From assembly GCA_905236255.1 (NCBI GenBank), contig CAJOPK010000117.1, forward strand, positions 1 through 16,276: a stretch of 16,276 nt of DNA. Reading direction: 5' to 3'. The translations under genes and the position numbers were made by a program. Origin of the DNA: an uncultured Selenomonadaceae bacterium. Its GTDB lineage: Bacteria; Bacillota; Negativicutes; Selenomonadales; Selenomonadaceae. The notes below the pieces were generated by a model that ran no database searches, was not told where the DNA came from, and saw only the letters and a list, made by a program, of their open reading frames with translations. Below, in pieces: positions 6,719 to 13,297 of this stretch; the first letter of the stretch is position 1, and the number at the start of each line of letters is the position of its first letter.

Positions 6719-8734
6719 TTACACTTTGAATTTTTGAACTTCCGTTTGCAATTCGCCCGCCATCTTTGCAAGGTTTGTGCTTTCGCCGGCAATTTCATGG
6801 ACTGAGGCTGTTTGTTCTTCGGTTGCCGCGCTGACGGTTTCGGCCTCTTCGGCGGCAGTCTTGCTTGTTTCGCCGATTGTCCGGACGTGTTCGACAATTT
6901 CCCGACCGTTGTTTGCCATGTCGCGTGTCGCACCGGAAATATCCTGCATCTGCGCGCTGACGTCTTCGACAATGCCGATAATTTTTCTGAAGGCATCGCC
7001 CATTGAAATAATATTTTCCGTTCCCACTCTGACAAGTTCGGAGCCGTTTTCCATATCTTCGATAGCCTTGTCGGTATCCTGTTGCGTCACGTTAATCAAA
7101 TCGGAAATCTGTTGAGCCGCCTCTCTGCTGGATTCGGCAAGTTTTCTGACTTCATCGGCAACGACCGCAAAACCTCTGCCCTGTTCACCGGCACGGGCAG
7201 CCTCAATTGCCGCATTGAGCGCAAGCAAATTCGTCTGTTCCGCAATTCCGGAAATCGTATCGACAATTTGACCGATCTGCTTTGAATTTTCTCCGAGTGC
7301 CATGACCGCATCGGCAGTCTTTTTGGAAGAACTTTCAATCGTCTTGATCTGCGCTATTGCCTCTTCCAAAGTCGCGCCGCCTTCGCGGGCAATATCGGAC
7401 GCTTCCTTACTTTTATCCGCCGCAGTCTGCGCATCGTCAGCCATAAGCTGAATTGCTTCATTCAAATGCTCTATCGCTTCGGAAGTTGCCTTTACCGCGT
7501 CAAGCTGTTGACTTGTACCCTCCGCAACTTTTCCGATCGAATCGGCAACCTGATTGGCGGCTATTGCGGATTGTTCCGTCGTGGAATTTAATTCTTCCGC
7601 AGATGCGGAAAGACTTTGAGCCGAATTTGAAACAGAGCGCATGACTTTTGAAACGCCGTTTCTCATTTCGCGTACCGCCGTTGCCAACATTCCGAGTTCG
7701 TCTTCCGAATTTATTTGAGAAGGTCTGTCGCGAAAATCGCCTTCCGAAAGTTTCTGCATTTCGCCCATCATAATTCCGAGAGGACTCATAACTTTGTTGA
7801 CGGTAACCCAAATTCCGCCGGAGATTAAAAGCAAAAGTATAATTGAAATTACGGTCATGATCATCAACATATTTTTGACCGGCTCAAAAAGTTCGTCTTC
7901 ATAAGCAATGGTTGCCATGCCCCAGCCGGAAGATTTAATCGGCGTGTAAAAAGCTATCATGTCCTCTCCGGCAAGTGAAGTGTAACGGTAATATCCGCTT
8001 TCTCCGCTGAGCATCTTTGTACCGAGTTCGACGACGGATTTATCTTCTTCTTCCGAAATCTTCTTTTTCATTATGGACTCTTCGTCCGGATTGACGATAT
8101 AAACTCCTTCTTTTGAAACAAGCAGACTGTAGCCGCGTTCGCCGAGTTTATACGCCTGAACTTTGTCCATAATCGACTGAACATAAATTGCGGCAAGAAT
8201 CATCGCAACCGGCTTGCCGGAATCGTCCCTTGCAACGGCTATGGAATTGAAGATGATTTTCCCGGTCGCCTGCGAAACAACCGGCGAGGACATGAAGGAA
8301 TCTCTCTGCGCGGTCATGGTCTCTTTGTACCAGGCTTTTTCTTTGTTGTGCATTTCCTTGAAACCGTTGCCGGTCTGCCCGTAAAGAACACCGGAGCCGT
8401 CGAAAGGTCCCCAACTTACGCTGTCGTAAACTCCCGGATACCGTTGTTGCATGAGTTTCAGGCGGTAAATATTGTTCCTGTTCATTTCGTCCGCTTTTAA
8501 ATCGCGTGTCGAAGGTATGGATGCGGTTTCCTGAGTTTCCATCATTCGTTTGTCAAGCCATTCCGAAATACCTTCTCCGACCTCTGTGGTATTTTGCAAA
8601 CTGCTTGACAAAATCTGCGACTCGAAAGTCGTCCTCATGTAATTGAAAATCGTCCCGGTCAAAATCAAAAGACCGACGATTACGATGGGTAAAACCAGAA
8701 TCAATATTTTGCCCTTGACTGTATTGACTCTCAT
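6719..8734 (-). CDS. Methyl-accepting chemotaxis protein with dCache sensor
   Basis: This is a 671-residue transmembrane chemoreceptor. It has a first membrane helix (about 8-30), an extracytoplasmic region (about 31-285) with the double-Cache look (SWGPFDGSGVLYGQTG; AWYKETM; GERGYSLLVSKEGVYIVNP; GWGMATIAYEDELFEPV), a second helix (about 288-312), a HAMP linker (about 313-368) and a long MA signalling coiled coil. The hairpin tip at about 492-522 carries the near-invariant EQTNLLALNAAIEAARAGE block that contacts CheA/CheW. No C-terminal CheR-binding pentapeptide is evident. The Arg of the known dCache amino-acid motif (RxWY) is Lys133 here, so the ligand may not be an amino acid. The start has GGAGGAGG upstream. 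No che or flagellar genes are in the window. A 93-base gap separates it from the upstream methyltransferase gene. Confidence 0.95.
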   Translation of the reverse strand: MRVNTVKGKILILVLPIVIVGLLILTGTIFNYMRTTFESQILSSSLQNTTEVGEGISEWLDKRMMETQETASIPSTRDLKADEMNRNNIYRLKLMQQRYPGVYDSVSWGPFDGSGVLYGQTGNGFKEMHNKEKAWYKETMTAQRDSFMSSPVVSQATGKIIFNSIAVARDDSGKPVAMILAAIYVQSIMDKVQAYKLGERGYSLLVSKEGVYIVNPDEESIMKKKISEEEDKSVVELGTKMLSGESGYYRYTSLAGEDMIAFYTPIKSSGWGMATIAYEDELFEPVKNMLMIMTVISIILLLLISGGIWVTVNKVMSPLGIMMGEMQKLSEGDFRDRPSQINSEDELGMLATAVREMRNGVSKVMRSVSNSAQSLSASAEELNSTTEQSAIAANQVADSIGKVAEGTSQQLDAVKATSEAIEHLNEAIQLMADDAQTAADKSKEASDIAREGGATLEEAIAQIKTIESSSKKTADAVMALGENSKQIGQIVDTISGIAEQTNLLALNAAIEAARAGEQGRGFAVVADEVRKLAESSREAAQQISDLINVTQQDTDKAIEDMENGSELVRVGTENIISMGDAFRKIIGIVEDVSAQMQDISGATRDMANNGREIVEHVRTIGETSKTAAEEAETVSAATEEQTASVHEIAGESTNLAKMAGELQTEVQKFKV

Positions 8735-8827
8735 AAAATATCCTCCTCCGCTCCGTTTTTCCTACTTTTAAAAATTGCTTGATAATTCTTGCGAAGGCTT
8801 AATAATCCTGCCGGCAAAATTTTTATC

Positions 8828-9541
8828 TCAAACTTTTTCGGCGTAAATCGCAAAAAGCGGAATCGAATCATACCGACAACTTTCGTCAACGTGAACTTTG
8901 CCGGAAATATCTTCATCAAAGCGAACATTAAACCCGATTTTTTGCAAAAATTGAACATCAAATTCCGGGCGTTTGTGAGTGGTAATTTTCAAATCATCTT
9001 TGATTGAATTACATTCTTCGATGAGTTCGTCCGAAATTCCGGCGTGTACGTCTTTTTCGTCGGATTTTTTTTCAAATTTTATGGTGCCGCAATCCGAATC
9101 GAAATTTATCAAAATTCCGCCCGGCTTTAAAACCCTGTACCATTCGCGATAAGCCTGCATAACATCCGGCAAAGTCCAAGTCAAATTTCTGCTGACGATA
9201 ACATCAAAATTTTTGTCCGGAAAATCAAGCTTTTGCGCGTCCATTTTTTTGAGTTCGGCGCGGCAATTAAATTCCTTCAAATTTATTTCGGCTTCCTTAA
9301 TCATTTCGCCGGACATATCAATCCCGGTTACATTGTGACCGATTTTTGAAAGAAGTATTGCAAAAAATCCGGCACCGGTACCCGCGTCCAAAATTTTGAG
9401 ATTTTCCCTTTCCGGCAAATGCGCCCGGATAATTTTGAGCCATTCGGCGGCATCTTTGCCCTTCAATTCAAGCCGACGAACTTTTCCGAAATCCTTACTG
9501 CGTATGTTCCAATATCTTTCTATACGATTTTTCAATGACAA
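8828..9541 (-). CDS. Class I SAM-dependent methyltransferase, substrate unknown
   Basis: This 237-residue protein has the Rossmann-type methyltransferase fold. Motif I is LDAGTGAGFFA (51-61), followed by the acidic residue of VTGID at 75 that would bind the ribose. MDAQKLDFP, FDVIVSRNLTWTLPD and the post-motif VLKPGGILINFDSD follow, as in the Methyltransf_11 group. The C-terminal part (FLQKIGFNV...) is typical and gives no substrate clue. The start is a TTG at 9541 with TGAGGT upstream, and the TGA of that site is the stop of the preceding secreted-protein gene, so the two are tightly coupled. It is not CheR-like, although a chemoreceptor gene lies downstream. The fold call is firm; the target (small molecule, quinone, protein or RNA) cannot be told. 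Confidence 0.9.
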   Translation of the reverse strand: MSLKNRIERYWNIRSKDFGKVRRLELKGKDAAEWLKIIRAHLPERENLKILDAGTGAGFFAILLSKIGHNVTGIDMSGEMIKEAEINLKEFNCRAELKKMDAQKLDFPDKNFDVIVSRNLTWTLPDVMQAYREWYRVLKPGGILINFDSDCGTIKFEKKSDEKDVHAGISDELIEECNSIKDDLKITTHKRPEFDVQFLQKIGFNVRFDEDISGKVHVDESCRYDSIPLFAIYAEKV

Positions 9542-9552
9542 AGTTTTTTACC

Positions 9553-10101
9553 TCATTTCAAAACGGAATTTATTTCTTCCGAAACTTCCTTTACACATTT
9601 TTCAAACGCGCCGCGCTTTGCCCGGAGTTCACTTGCCTTTGAAGAATCTTCATTTATTGAAGATGCGACTTTCAAGATTTTTGAACGGTCGGCGACAAAG
9701 ACATTCAAAGTCATTGAAGTGCGGGAAAGTGCCTTGCCTTTTTTGCGGTTGTGTTGATCGGTAACCGCATCTTTTACGACGAGATAAACGACTTTCTCAT
9801 AACCGGAATAATTTACGAAAGAAACAAAATCTTCTTTTGTCGGGGTGCCTTCCTCAATCAAGCCCTTTTCAAGCCAATAAGTTTGATATTTCGTCTGAAC
9901 TTTGTTACCGGTGACAACTTTTTTGCCGATCGGGGATTTAAAATAATCGGTTGCCGTTTTTACAAAATCTTTCGTCTTGTAATCGGCACTTCCCACAATC
10001 ACTACCGCAATTTCACGCGGAGTAAAATTTGCCGCCTGTGCCGAAAAAGCCGAAATCAAAAAGCAGACAAATACGGACAGCGATACAAAAATTTTTTTCA
10101 T
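9553..10101 (-). CDS. Secreted protein of unknown function, 182 residues
   Basis: I do not recognise this family. The ATG at 10099-10101 follows an AAAGGAGAG site and opens a clear Sec signal peptide (MKKIFVSLSVFVCFLISAFS, cleavage likely after AQA at about 23), so the longer upstream open frame is rejected. The mature part of about 160 residues looks like a compact alpha/beta domain: a hydrophobic strand EIAVVIVGSAD, a lysine-rich middle, a second strand KVVYLVVKDAV, then SMTLNVFVAD, and a charged C-terminal helix with one Cys (KCVKEVSEEINSVL). There is no lipobox and no membrane anchor, so it should be free in the periplasm or outside the cell. It has its own promoter and is followed after about 11 bases by the methyltransferase gene. 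Confidence 0.8.
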   Translation of the reverse strand: MKKIFVSLSVFVCFLISAFSAQAANFTPREIAVVIVGSADYKTKDFVKTATDYFKSPIGKKVVTGNKVQTKYQTYWLEKGLIEEGTPTKEDFVSFVNYSGYEKVVYLVVKDAVTDQHNRKKGKALSRTSMTLNVFVADRSKILKVASSINEDSSKASELRAKRGAFEKCVKEVSEEINSVLK

Positions 10102-10165
10102 GGTCAAACTCTCTCCTTTAAAAATTTTTTTCGCCGGATATATTTTCCCGGCAACTCGTTCCGGA

Positions 10166-10194
10166 ATTTTATCATAAATCGGGATTTTTTCCAA
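10166..10194 (-). promoter_or_regulatory. Sigma-A promoter of the secreted-protein/methyltransferase operon
   Basis: Read on the minus strand, TTGGAA (10189-10194), a 17-base spacer and TAAAAT (10166-10171) form a good vegetative promoter. It sits between the nagA stop (10219) and the secreted-protein ATG (10101), giving a leader of about 57 bases. The operon is therefore independent of nagA. Confidence 0.65.
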
Positions 10195-10218
10195 AATTTT
10201 CCGGTGAACCGATTCATT

Positions 10219-11364
10219 TTAAGATTTGCGGAAAAAAATTTGTCCGTCAACAAAGGAATATTTCACATCAAAATTTTCGTCAAAGATCGTAAAGTCCGCA
10301 GACTTTCCCGTTTCGATTGATCCGATTTTGTCAAAAATTTTGAGCGACTCGGCCGGATTTTTCGTCACCGATTCCACAACTTCCCCCATATCGGCTCCGG
10401 TATTTTCCCGGAAATTTTTGACCGCATCGTTCATTTTTATGACACTTGCCGCAAGATTTCCGTTTTCCAATGTGGCAAAATTTCCCTTAACGAAAACTTT
10501 TTGCCCGCCGAGTTCACTCACTCCGTCACCCAACCCGCAGGCGCGCATGGAATCCGTTATCAAAATAATTTTCTCTTTCGATTTAATTTTGTAAACAATT
10601 CTTTGAGTTGCCGGGTGAACGTGAATGTTATCGGTAATAAGTTCAACTTTTACGTCGGAATCAAAAGCCGCTCCGACAATTCCGGGATTTCTGTGGTGAA
10701 GTCCGGTCTGTGCATTAAACAAATGAGTTATATGCCCGGCACCGCGCTTTATTGCGGAAATTGCCGTATCATAGTCCGCCGCGCTGTGACCGATTGAAGG
10801 GACGATATTTTTTTCCCGGCATTTGTCGATAAAATCAAAATCCGGCAATTCTTCCGGCGCAAAAGTGACAATTTTTACAACATCCCGGAATTTGTCGATA
10901 AAATCAAAATCGGCGGGAATTATGTTCTCTTTCGACTGTGCACCGCAAAATTTTTTCGATACGAAAGGTCCTTCCAAATGTGCCCCCAAAATTTTCGCGC
11001 CGGAAATTTTACCGGTCATTTTTTTGCCGATATTTTCAAGAGCGGTGCAAATATTTTTTTTCGGCATTGTCATGGTCGTTGCCAAAAAAGAAGTTACGCC
11101 GGTTGAAGGCAAAAATTTTTGCATTATGTCAAGCGATTCCGGATTTTCGTCCATTGCGTCGGCCCCCATGAAGCCGTGTATGTGAATATTTATAAAACCG
11201 GGTGAAACGTAAAAATTTTTTGCGTCGATAATTTCCGGGGAATCGTCAACCTTATCCGCAATGTCAATGATTTTTTCGTCAAACAAGAGAGCTTTTCCTA
11301 TGACCGTCCGAAAATTTCCGGCGGCATCCGGCAAAATCAATTTTCCGTTAATCAAAGCCTTCAA
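10219..11364 (-). CDS. nagA: N-acetylglucosamine-6-phosphate deacetylase
   Basis: NagA removes the acetyl group from GlcNAc-6-P in the cytoplasm, feeding amino-sugar catabolism and wall recycling. At 381 residues it has the usual length and shows the amidohydrolase pattern: NIHIHGF (His61, His63), HLEGPF (metal-ligand Glu131), GHSAAD (His193), THLFNA (His214) and ITDSM (catalytic Asp271), then CGLGDG near 276-281. Everything needed for metal binding is present. The start is the TTG at 11364, because GGGGGAG lies at 11371-11377. The longer open frame to 11400 would run through a hairpin terminator and is rejected. No nagB or GntR regulator is adjacent. A 29-base near-identical repeat lies inside the gene. 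Confidence 0.94.
   Translation of the reverse strand: MKALINGKLILPDAAGNFRTVIGKALLFDEKIIDIADKVDDSPEIIDAKNFYVSPGFINIHIHGFMGADAMDENPESLDIMQKFLPSTGVTSFLATTMTMPKKNICTALENIGKKMTGKISGAKILGAHLEGPFVSKKFCGAQSKENIIPADFDFIDKFRDVVKIVTFAPEELPDFDFIDKCREKNIVPSIGHSAADYDTAISAIKRGAGHITHLFNAQTGLHHRNPGIVGAAFDSDVKVELITDNIHVHPATQRIVYKIKSKEKIILITDSMRACGLGDGVSELGGQKVFVKGNFATLENGNLAASVIKMNDAVKNFRENTGADMGEVVESVTKNPAESLKIFDKIGSIETGKSADFTIFDENFDVKYSFVDGQIFFRKS
10814..10911. repeat. 29-base near-identical direct repeat inside nagA
   Basis: Bases 10814-10842 and 10883-10911 are the same except for one base, with copies offset by 69 bases (23 codons). Both are in frame and encode the same DFDFIDK peptide (residues 152-158 and 175-181). 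The sequence between is not a tandem copy, so this is a local similarity, either chance plus codon bias or a small gene-conversion event. Confidence 0.6.
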
Positions 11365-11383
11365 AAATATCTCCCCCAAAACT

Positions 11384-11413
11384 AAAATCCTCTCCGGCAA
11401 AAGAGAGGATTTT
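11384..11413 (-). terminator. Hairpin terminator between the NYN gene and nagA
   Basis: The arms AAAATCCTCTC (11384-11394) and GAGAGGATTTT (11403-11413) give an 11-bp perfect stem with an 8-base loop. It begins 10 bases after the NYN stop (minus strand), and its 3' side is T-rich (TTTTAGTTTT). Only six bases separate it from the nagA Shine-Dalgarno site, which leaves no room for a nagA promoter after it. Confidence 0.75.
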
Positions 11414-11423
11414 TTTCATAAAA

Positions 11424-12368
11424 TTATTTCAAACAACGATAGCGAAAAGTTTTTCCGGAACCCTTTGTAAGCTCGTACAAATCCGGAAAATCTCCGATAA
11501 ATTCACGCAAAAGAGAATATCCGAAATCTTTTATTCCGTAACCCAAACGCTTTCTGTTTAAATCAATTCCCGCAAGATTGAGCGGAGCAAAGCCGTTTGA
11601 ATCGGAATGTTTTTTTGCGGACTCGTGCAAAACTTCATGAATTTGCATGAGTTTCTTTTTCGGATTGCGCATACCGTTTTGCCCGCACATTACAAAACGA
11701 TCGTTCAAAGTCAATCTCTTGCCTTTGTTTTGTACCACTTTTGAAGTCGGAGCGGGGATTTTCGGCGAAATATTGATTTTCTCGTCATCGGAAATTTTGA
11801 CGACGGAAGATCTTTTGGAAGTCGACGAAGAAACTTTTCTGCCGACCCGACTTTCTTTGTTGACCACTTTTTTTGTCGTCGATCTTGTGCGGACAACGGG
11901 ACGAATTTTATCGACTTCGACCGGTTCAATTTTTTCGGCATAAGCGTCCAAGTCAATAAATTCATTGCAGGCACTCCTGAACGACGAAGAAGTTTTTTCG
12001 CTGCCCATACAAATGACATAAGTTCCCCGTTCGCGGAGTTTCACGGCGAGAGGAGTAAAATCACTGTCGCCGGAAACGATCACAAAAATATCCGCCTGAT
12101 TTCTGTAGAGAACTTCCATCGCGTCAATTGTCAAAGACATATCGGTTGCATTTTTTCCGGTGACAAAATCCATCTGCTGAACCGCCAGAAGTCCGTATTT
12201 CAAAATGACTTCATTCCATTTGTGCAGAGAATTTTTTTCCCAGTTGCCGTAAATGCGCCGAATAAAAATCTCGCCGCGTTCCTGCAAATTTTCCATTATC
12301 GGCTTGCCGTATTTCGCGGAAATATTATCCGCATCAATGAACAGTGCAATTTTTTTGTCGGTTGACAT
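11424..12368 (-). CDS. NYN-domain (LabA/DUF88-like) protein with C-terminal OST-HTH domain
   Basis: This 314-residue protein is cytoplasmic (no signal or membrane segment). The N-terminal NYN/PIN-like nuclease domain (about 5-145) keeps the acidic residues of the family: FIDADN (Asp12, Asp14), TDMSLTID (Asp76, Asp82) and VSGDSDFTPL (Asp101, Asp103). The fold is known for RNA cleavage in related proteins; activity here is inferred. Residues about 146-220 form a basic, Ser/Thr/Lys/Val-rich, probably disordered linker. The end (about 235-314, with GIKDFGYSLLREFIGDFP and a final FRYR strand) resembles the OST-HTH/LOTUS RNA-binding domain. The ATG at 12368 has GAGG upstream. It is second in an operon, 12 bases after the 90-aa gene, and is followed by a hairpin terminator. 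Confidence 0.88.
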   Translation of the reverse strand: MSTDKKIALFIDADNISAKYGKPIMENLQERGEIFIRRIYGNWEKNSLHKWNEVILKYGLLAVQQMDFVTGKNATDMSLTIDAMEVLYRNQADIFVIVSGDSDFTPLAVKLRERGTYVICMGSEKTSSSFRSACNEFIDLDAYAEKIEPVEVDKIRPVVRTRSTTKKVVNKESRVGRKVSSSTSKRSSVVKISDDEKINISPKIPAPTSKVVQNKGKRLTLNDRFVMCGQNGMRNPKKKLMQIHEVLHESAKKHSDSNGFAPLNLAGIDLNRKRLGYGIKDFGYSLLREFIGDFPDLYELTKGSGKTFRYRCLK

Positions 12369-12380
12369 GGGAACCTCAAA

Positions 12381-12653
12381 TCAATAGCAATCTACGGATT
12401 TAATCGCGCCGAAACGAATGAAATTGCCGGCTTCGACGGGATCGCCTTCGGAAATGAGAGATTCGACCTGCGCCCAATCGTCAACCCGGACACGTTCCGC
12501 ATAAAATTCGTCTTTGATTTTCTTCAAAAGAAGTTTACGGGAGGCCTTCGTGTCCTTGTAAACCGCATGATTGTAGAAAATATTCATTGAAGATTCGCTT
12601 TTCGCTTCGTCACAGTTGAAAAAGATGAATGCCTTGGCGGCAGCCTTTGCCAT
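12381..12653 (-). CDS. Small conserved-looking protein of unknown function, 90 residues
   Basis: I cannot name this family. The ATG at 12651-12653 follows GGAGGG at a good distance, and a strong promoter lies upstream, so the gene is well supported. The protein starts MAKAAAKAFIFFNCDEAKS, then has a mixed middle (NIFYNHAVYKD), a lysine-rich helix (KASRKLLLKKIKDEF) and an acidic C-terminal part ending in VDCY. Two Cys (in FNCDE and VDCY) are visible. There is no signal peptide and no HTH pattern. It is the first gene of the operon with the NYN/OST-HTH protein, 12 bases apart, which suggests a partner or adaptor role. That role is inference only. Confidence 0.8.
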   Translation of the reverse strand: MAKAAAKAFIFFNCDEAKSESSMNIFYNHAVYKDTKASRKLLLKKIKDEFYAERVRVDDWAQVESLISEGDPVEAGNFIRFGAIKSVDCY

Positions 12654-12703
12654 GATAAAACCCTCCAAAATAAAAAAATTTTGAGTTTCATAACCCGCGC
12701 CGG

Positions 12704-12732
12704 ATTATAGCATTATTTCCTTTATAATGCAA
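12704..12732 (-). promoter_or_regulatory. Strong sigma-A promoter of the 90-aa/NYN operon
   Basis: On the minus strand, TTGCAT (12727-12732), a 17-base spacer and a perfect TATAAT (12704-12709) form the promoter. The predicted leader to the ATG at 12653 is about 45 bases. The spacer is filled by a palindrome described separately. Confidence 0.8.
12710..12730. promoter_or_regulatory. Candidate operator palindrome inside the promoter spacer
   Basis: The arms GCATTAT (12710-12716) and ATAATGC (12724-12730) are perfectly complementary around a 7-base centre TTCCTTT. The site fills the spacer between the -10 and -35 boxes and overlaps the -35, the classical place for a repressor. The regulator is unknown; the divergent Rrf2-type gene 159 bases away is a candidate. 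Confidence 0.55.
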
Positions 12733-12783
12733 ATTTTATTTGATTGCGCCTTTTTCCGGCGGAAATTTTTCGGATCAAATTCG

Positions 12784-12811
12784 TTGACAGTCGAAAAATA
12801 AGATTTATAAT
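12784..12811 (+). promoter_or_regulatory. Perfect-consensus sigma-A promoter of the Rrf2-type gene
   Basis: TTGACA (12784-12789), a 16-base spacer and TATAAT (12806-12811) match the consensus at all twelve positions. The leader to the ATG at 12889 is about 70 bases. Such a strong promoter before a regulator gene suggests that it is normally held down, probably by autorepression. Confidence 0.85.
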
Positions 12812-12832
12812 TGACTGGATTTTTCATAAATC
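12793..12832. promoter_or_regulatory. Two overlapping inverted repeats around the Rrf2-gene -10 box
   Basis: GAAAAAT (12793-12799) pairs with ATTTTTC (12819-12825), and GATTTAT (12802-12808) pairs with ATAAATC (12826-12832). Both 7-bp repeats span the -10 box and start site of the promoter. They may be an autoregulatory operator; AT-richness makes chance possible. Confidence 0.35.
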
Positions 12833-12888
12833 GAACAAATCGGGAAAGACTTTTTACACGGAAAAATTAAATTTGAAGAGGTATGATT

Positions 12889-13284
12889 ATGATTTCGACA
12901 AAGGGAAGATATGCACTTCGCGTAATGCTCGATCTTGCGGAACATGACCCGGAAGAATATGTTCCGTTGGAAGAAATTGCGTTGCGTCAGGGTATCTCAA
13001 AAAAATACCTTGAAACCATTTTGAAAAATCTTGTGCAAAAAGATATGCTGCAAGGTGTGCGCGGCAGAGGCGGCGGGTACAGATTGACCCGTGAACCGAA
13101 AGATTACAGCGTCGGTGAAATTCTGGAGTTGACGGAGGATACACTTGCGGTTGTTGCCTGCCTGAAAGAGGATGCGGAATTTTGCAAAAGAAGATCGTAT
13201 TGCAAAACTTTTCCCATGTGGGAAAAACTCAACAAAATGACTCATGATTTTTATTTTGGAATAACTTTGGAAGACTTAATGTGA
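12889..13284 (+). CDS. Rrf2-family transcriptional regulator, IscR-like
   Basis: This 131-residue regulator has the standard Rrf2 N-terminus MISTKGRYALRVMLDLAEH, a winged-helix DNA-binding domain (IALRQGISKKYLETILKNLV at about 30-49, the wing VRGRGGGYRL at 58-67) and a C-terminal sensor part. Cys91, Cys99 and Cys105 lie where IscR/NsrR-type proteins bind an iron-sulfur cluster; the spacing is C-x7-C-x5-C, whereas E. coli IscR has C-x5-C-x5-C. The second ATG (12889) is chosen over 12883 because GAGG lies seven bases before it. It stands alone: no isc, suf or cysK gene is adjacent. It is divergent from the 90-aa/NYN operon and convergent with the dnaN-recF group, 13 bases from the PPOX stop. 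Fe-S sensing is inference. Confidence 0.93.
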   Translation: MISTKGRYALRVMLDLAEHDPEEYVPLEEIALRQGISKKYLETILKNLVQKDMLQGVRGRGGGYRLTREPKDYSVGEILELTEDTLAVVACLKEDAEFCKRRSYCKTFPMWEKLNKMTHDFYFGITLEDLM

Positions 13285-13297
13285 ATTGTGCTTAATC

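Noticed and set aside
10102..10194. A longer N-terminus for the secreted 182-aa protein
   Set aside because: The extension would bury the signal peptide and overlaps the promoter and ribosome binding site.
11365..11400. A longer nagA start upstream of the TTG
   Set aside because: It would translate through the terminator hairpin, and the good ribosome binding site lies inside it, just before the TTG at 11364.
12848..12857. TTTTTACACG as a DnaA-box-like site
   Set aside because: It is a single site with mismatches to TTATCCACA and lies in the leader of the Rrf2-type gene rather than in an origin cluster.
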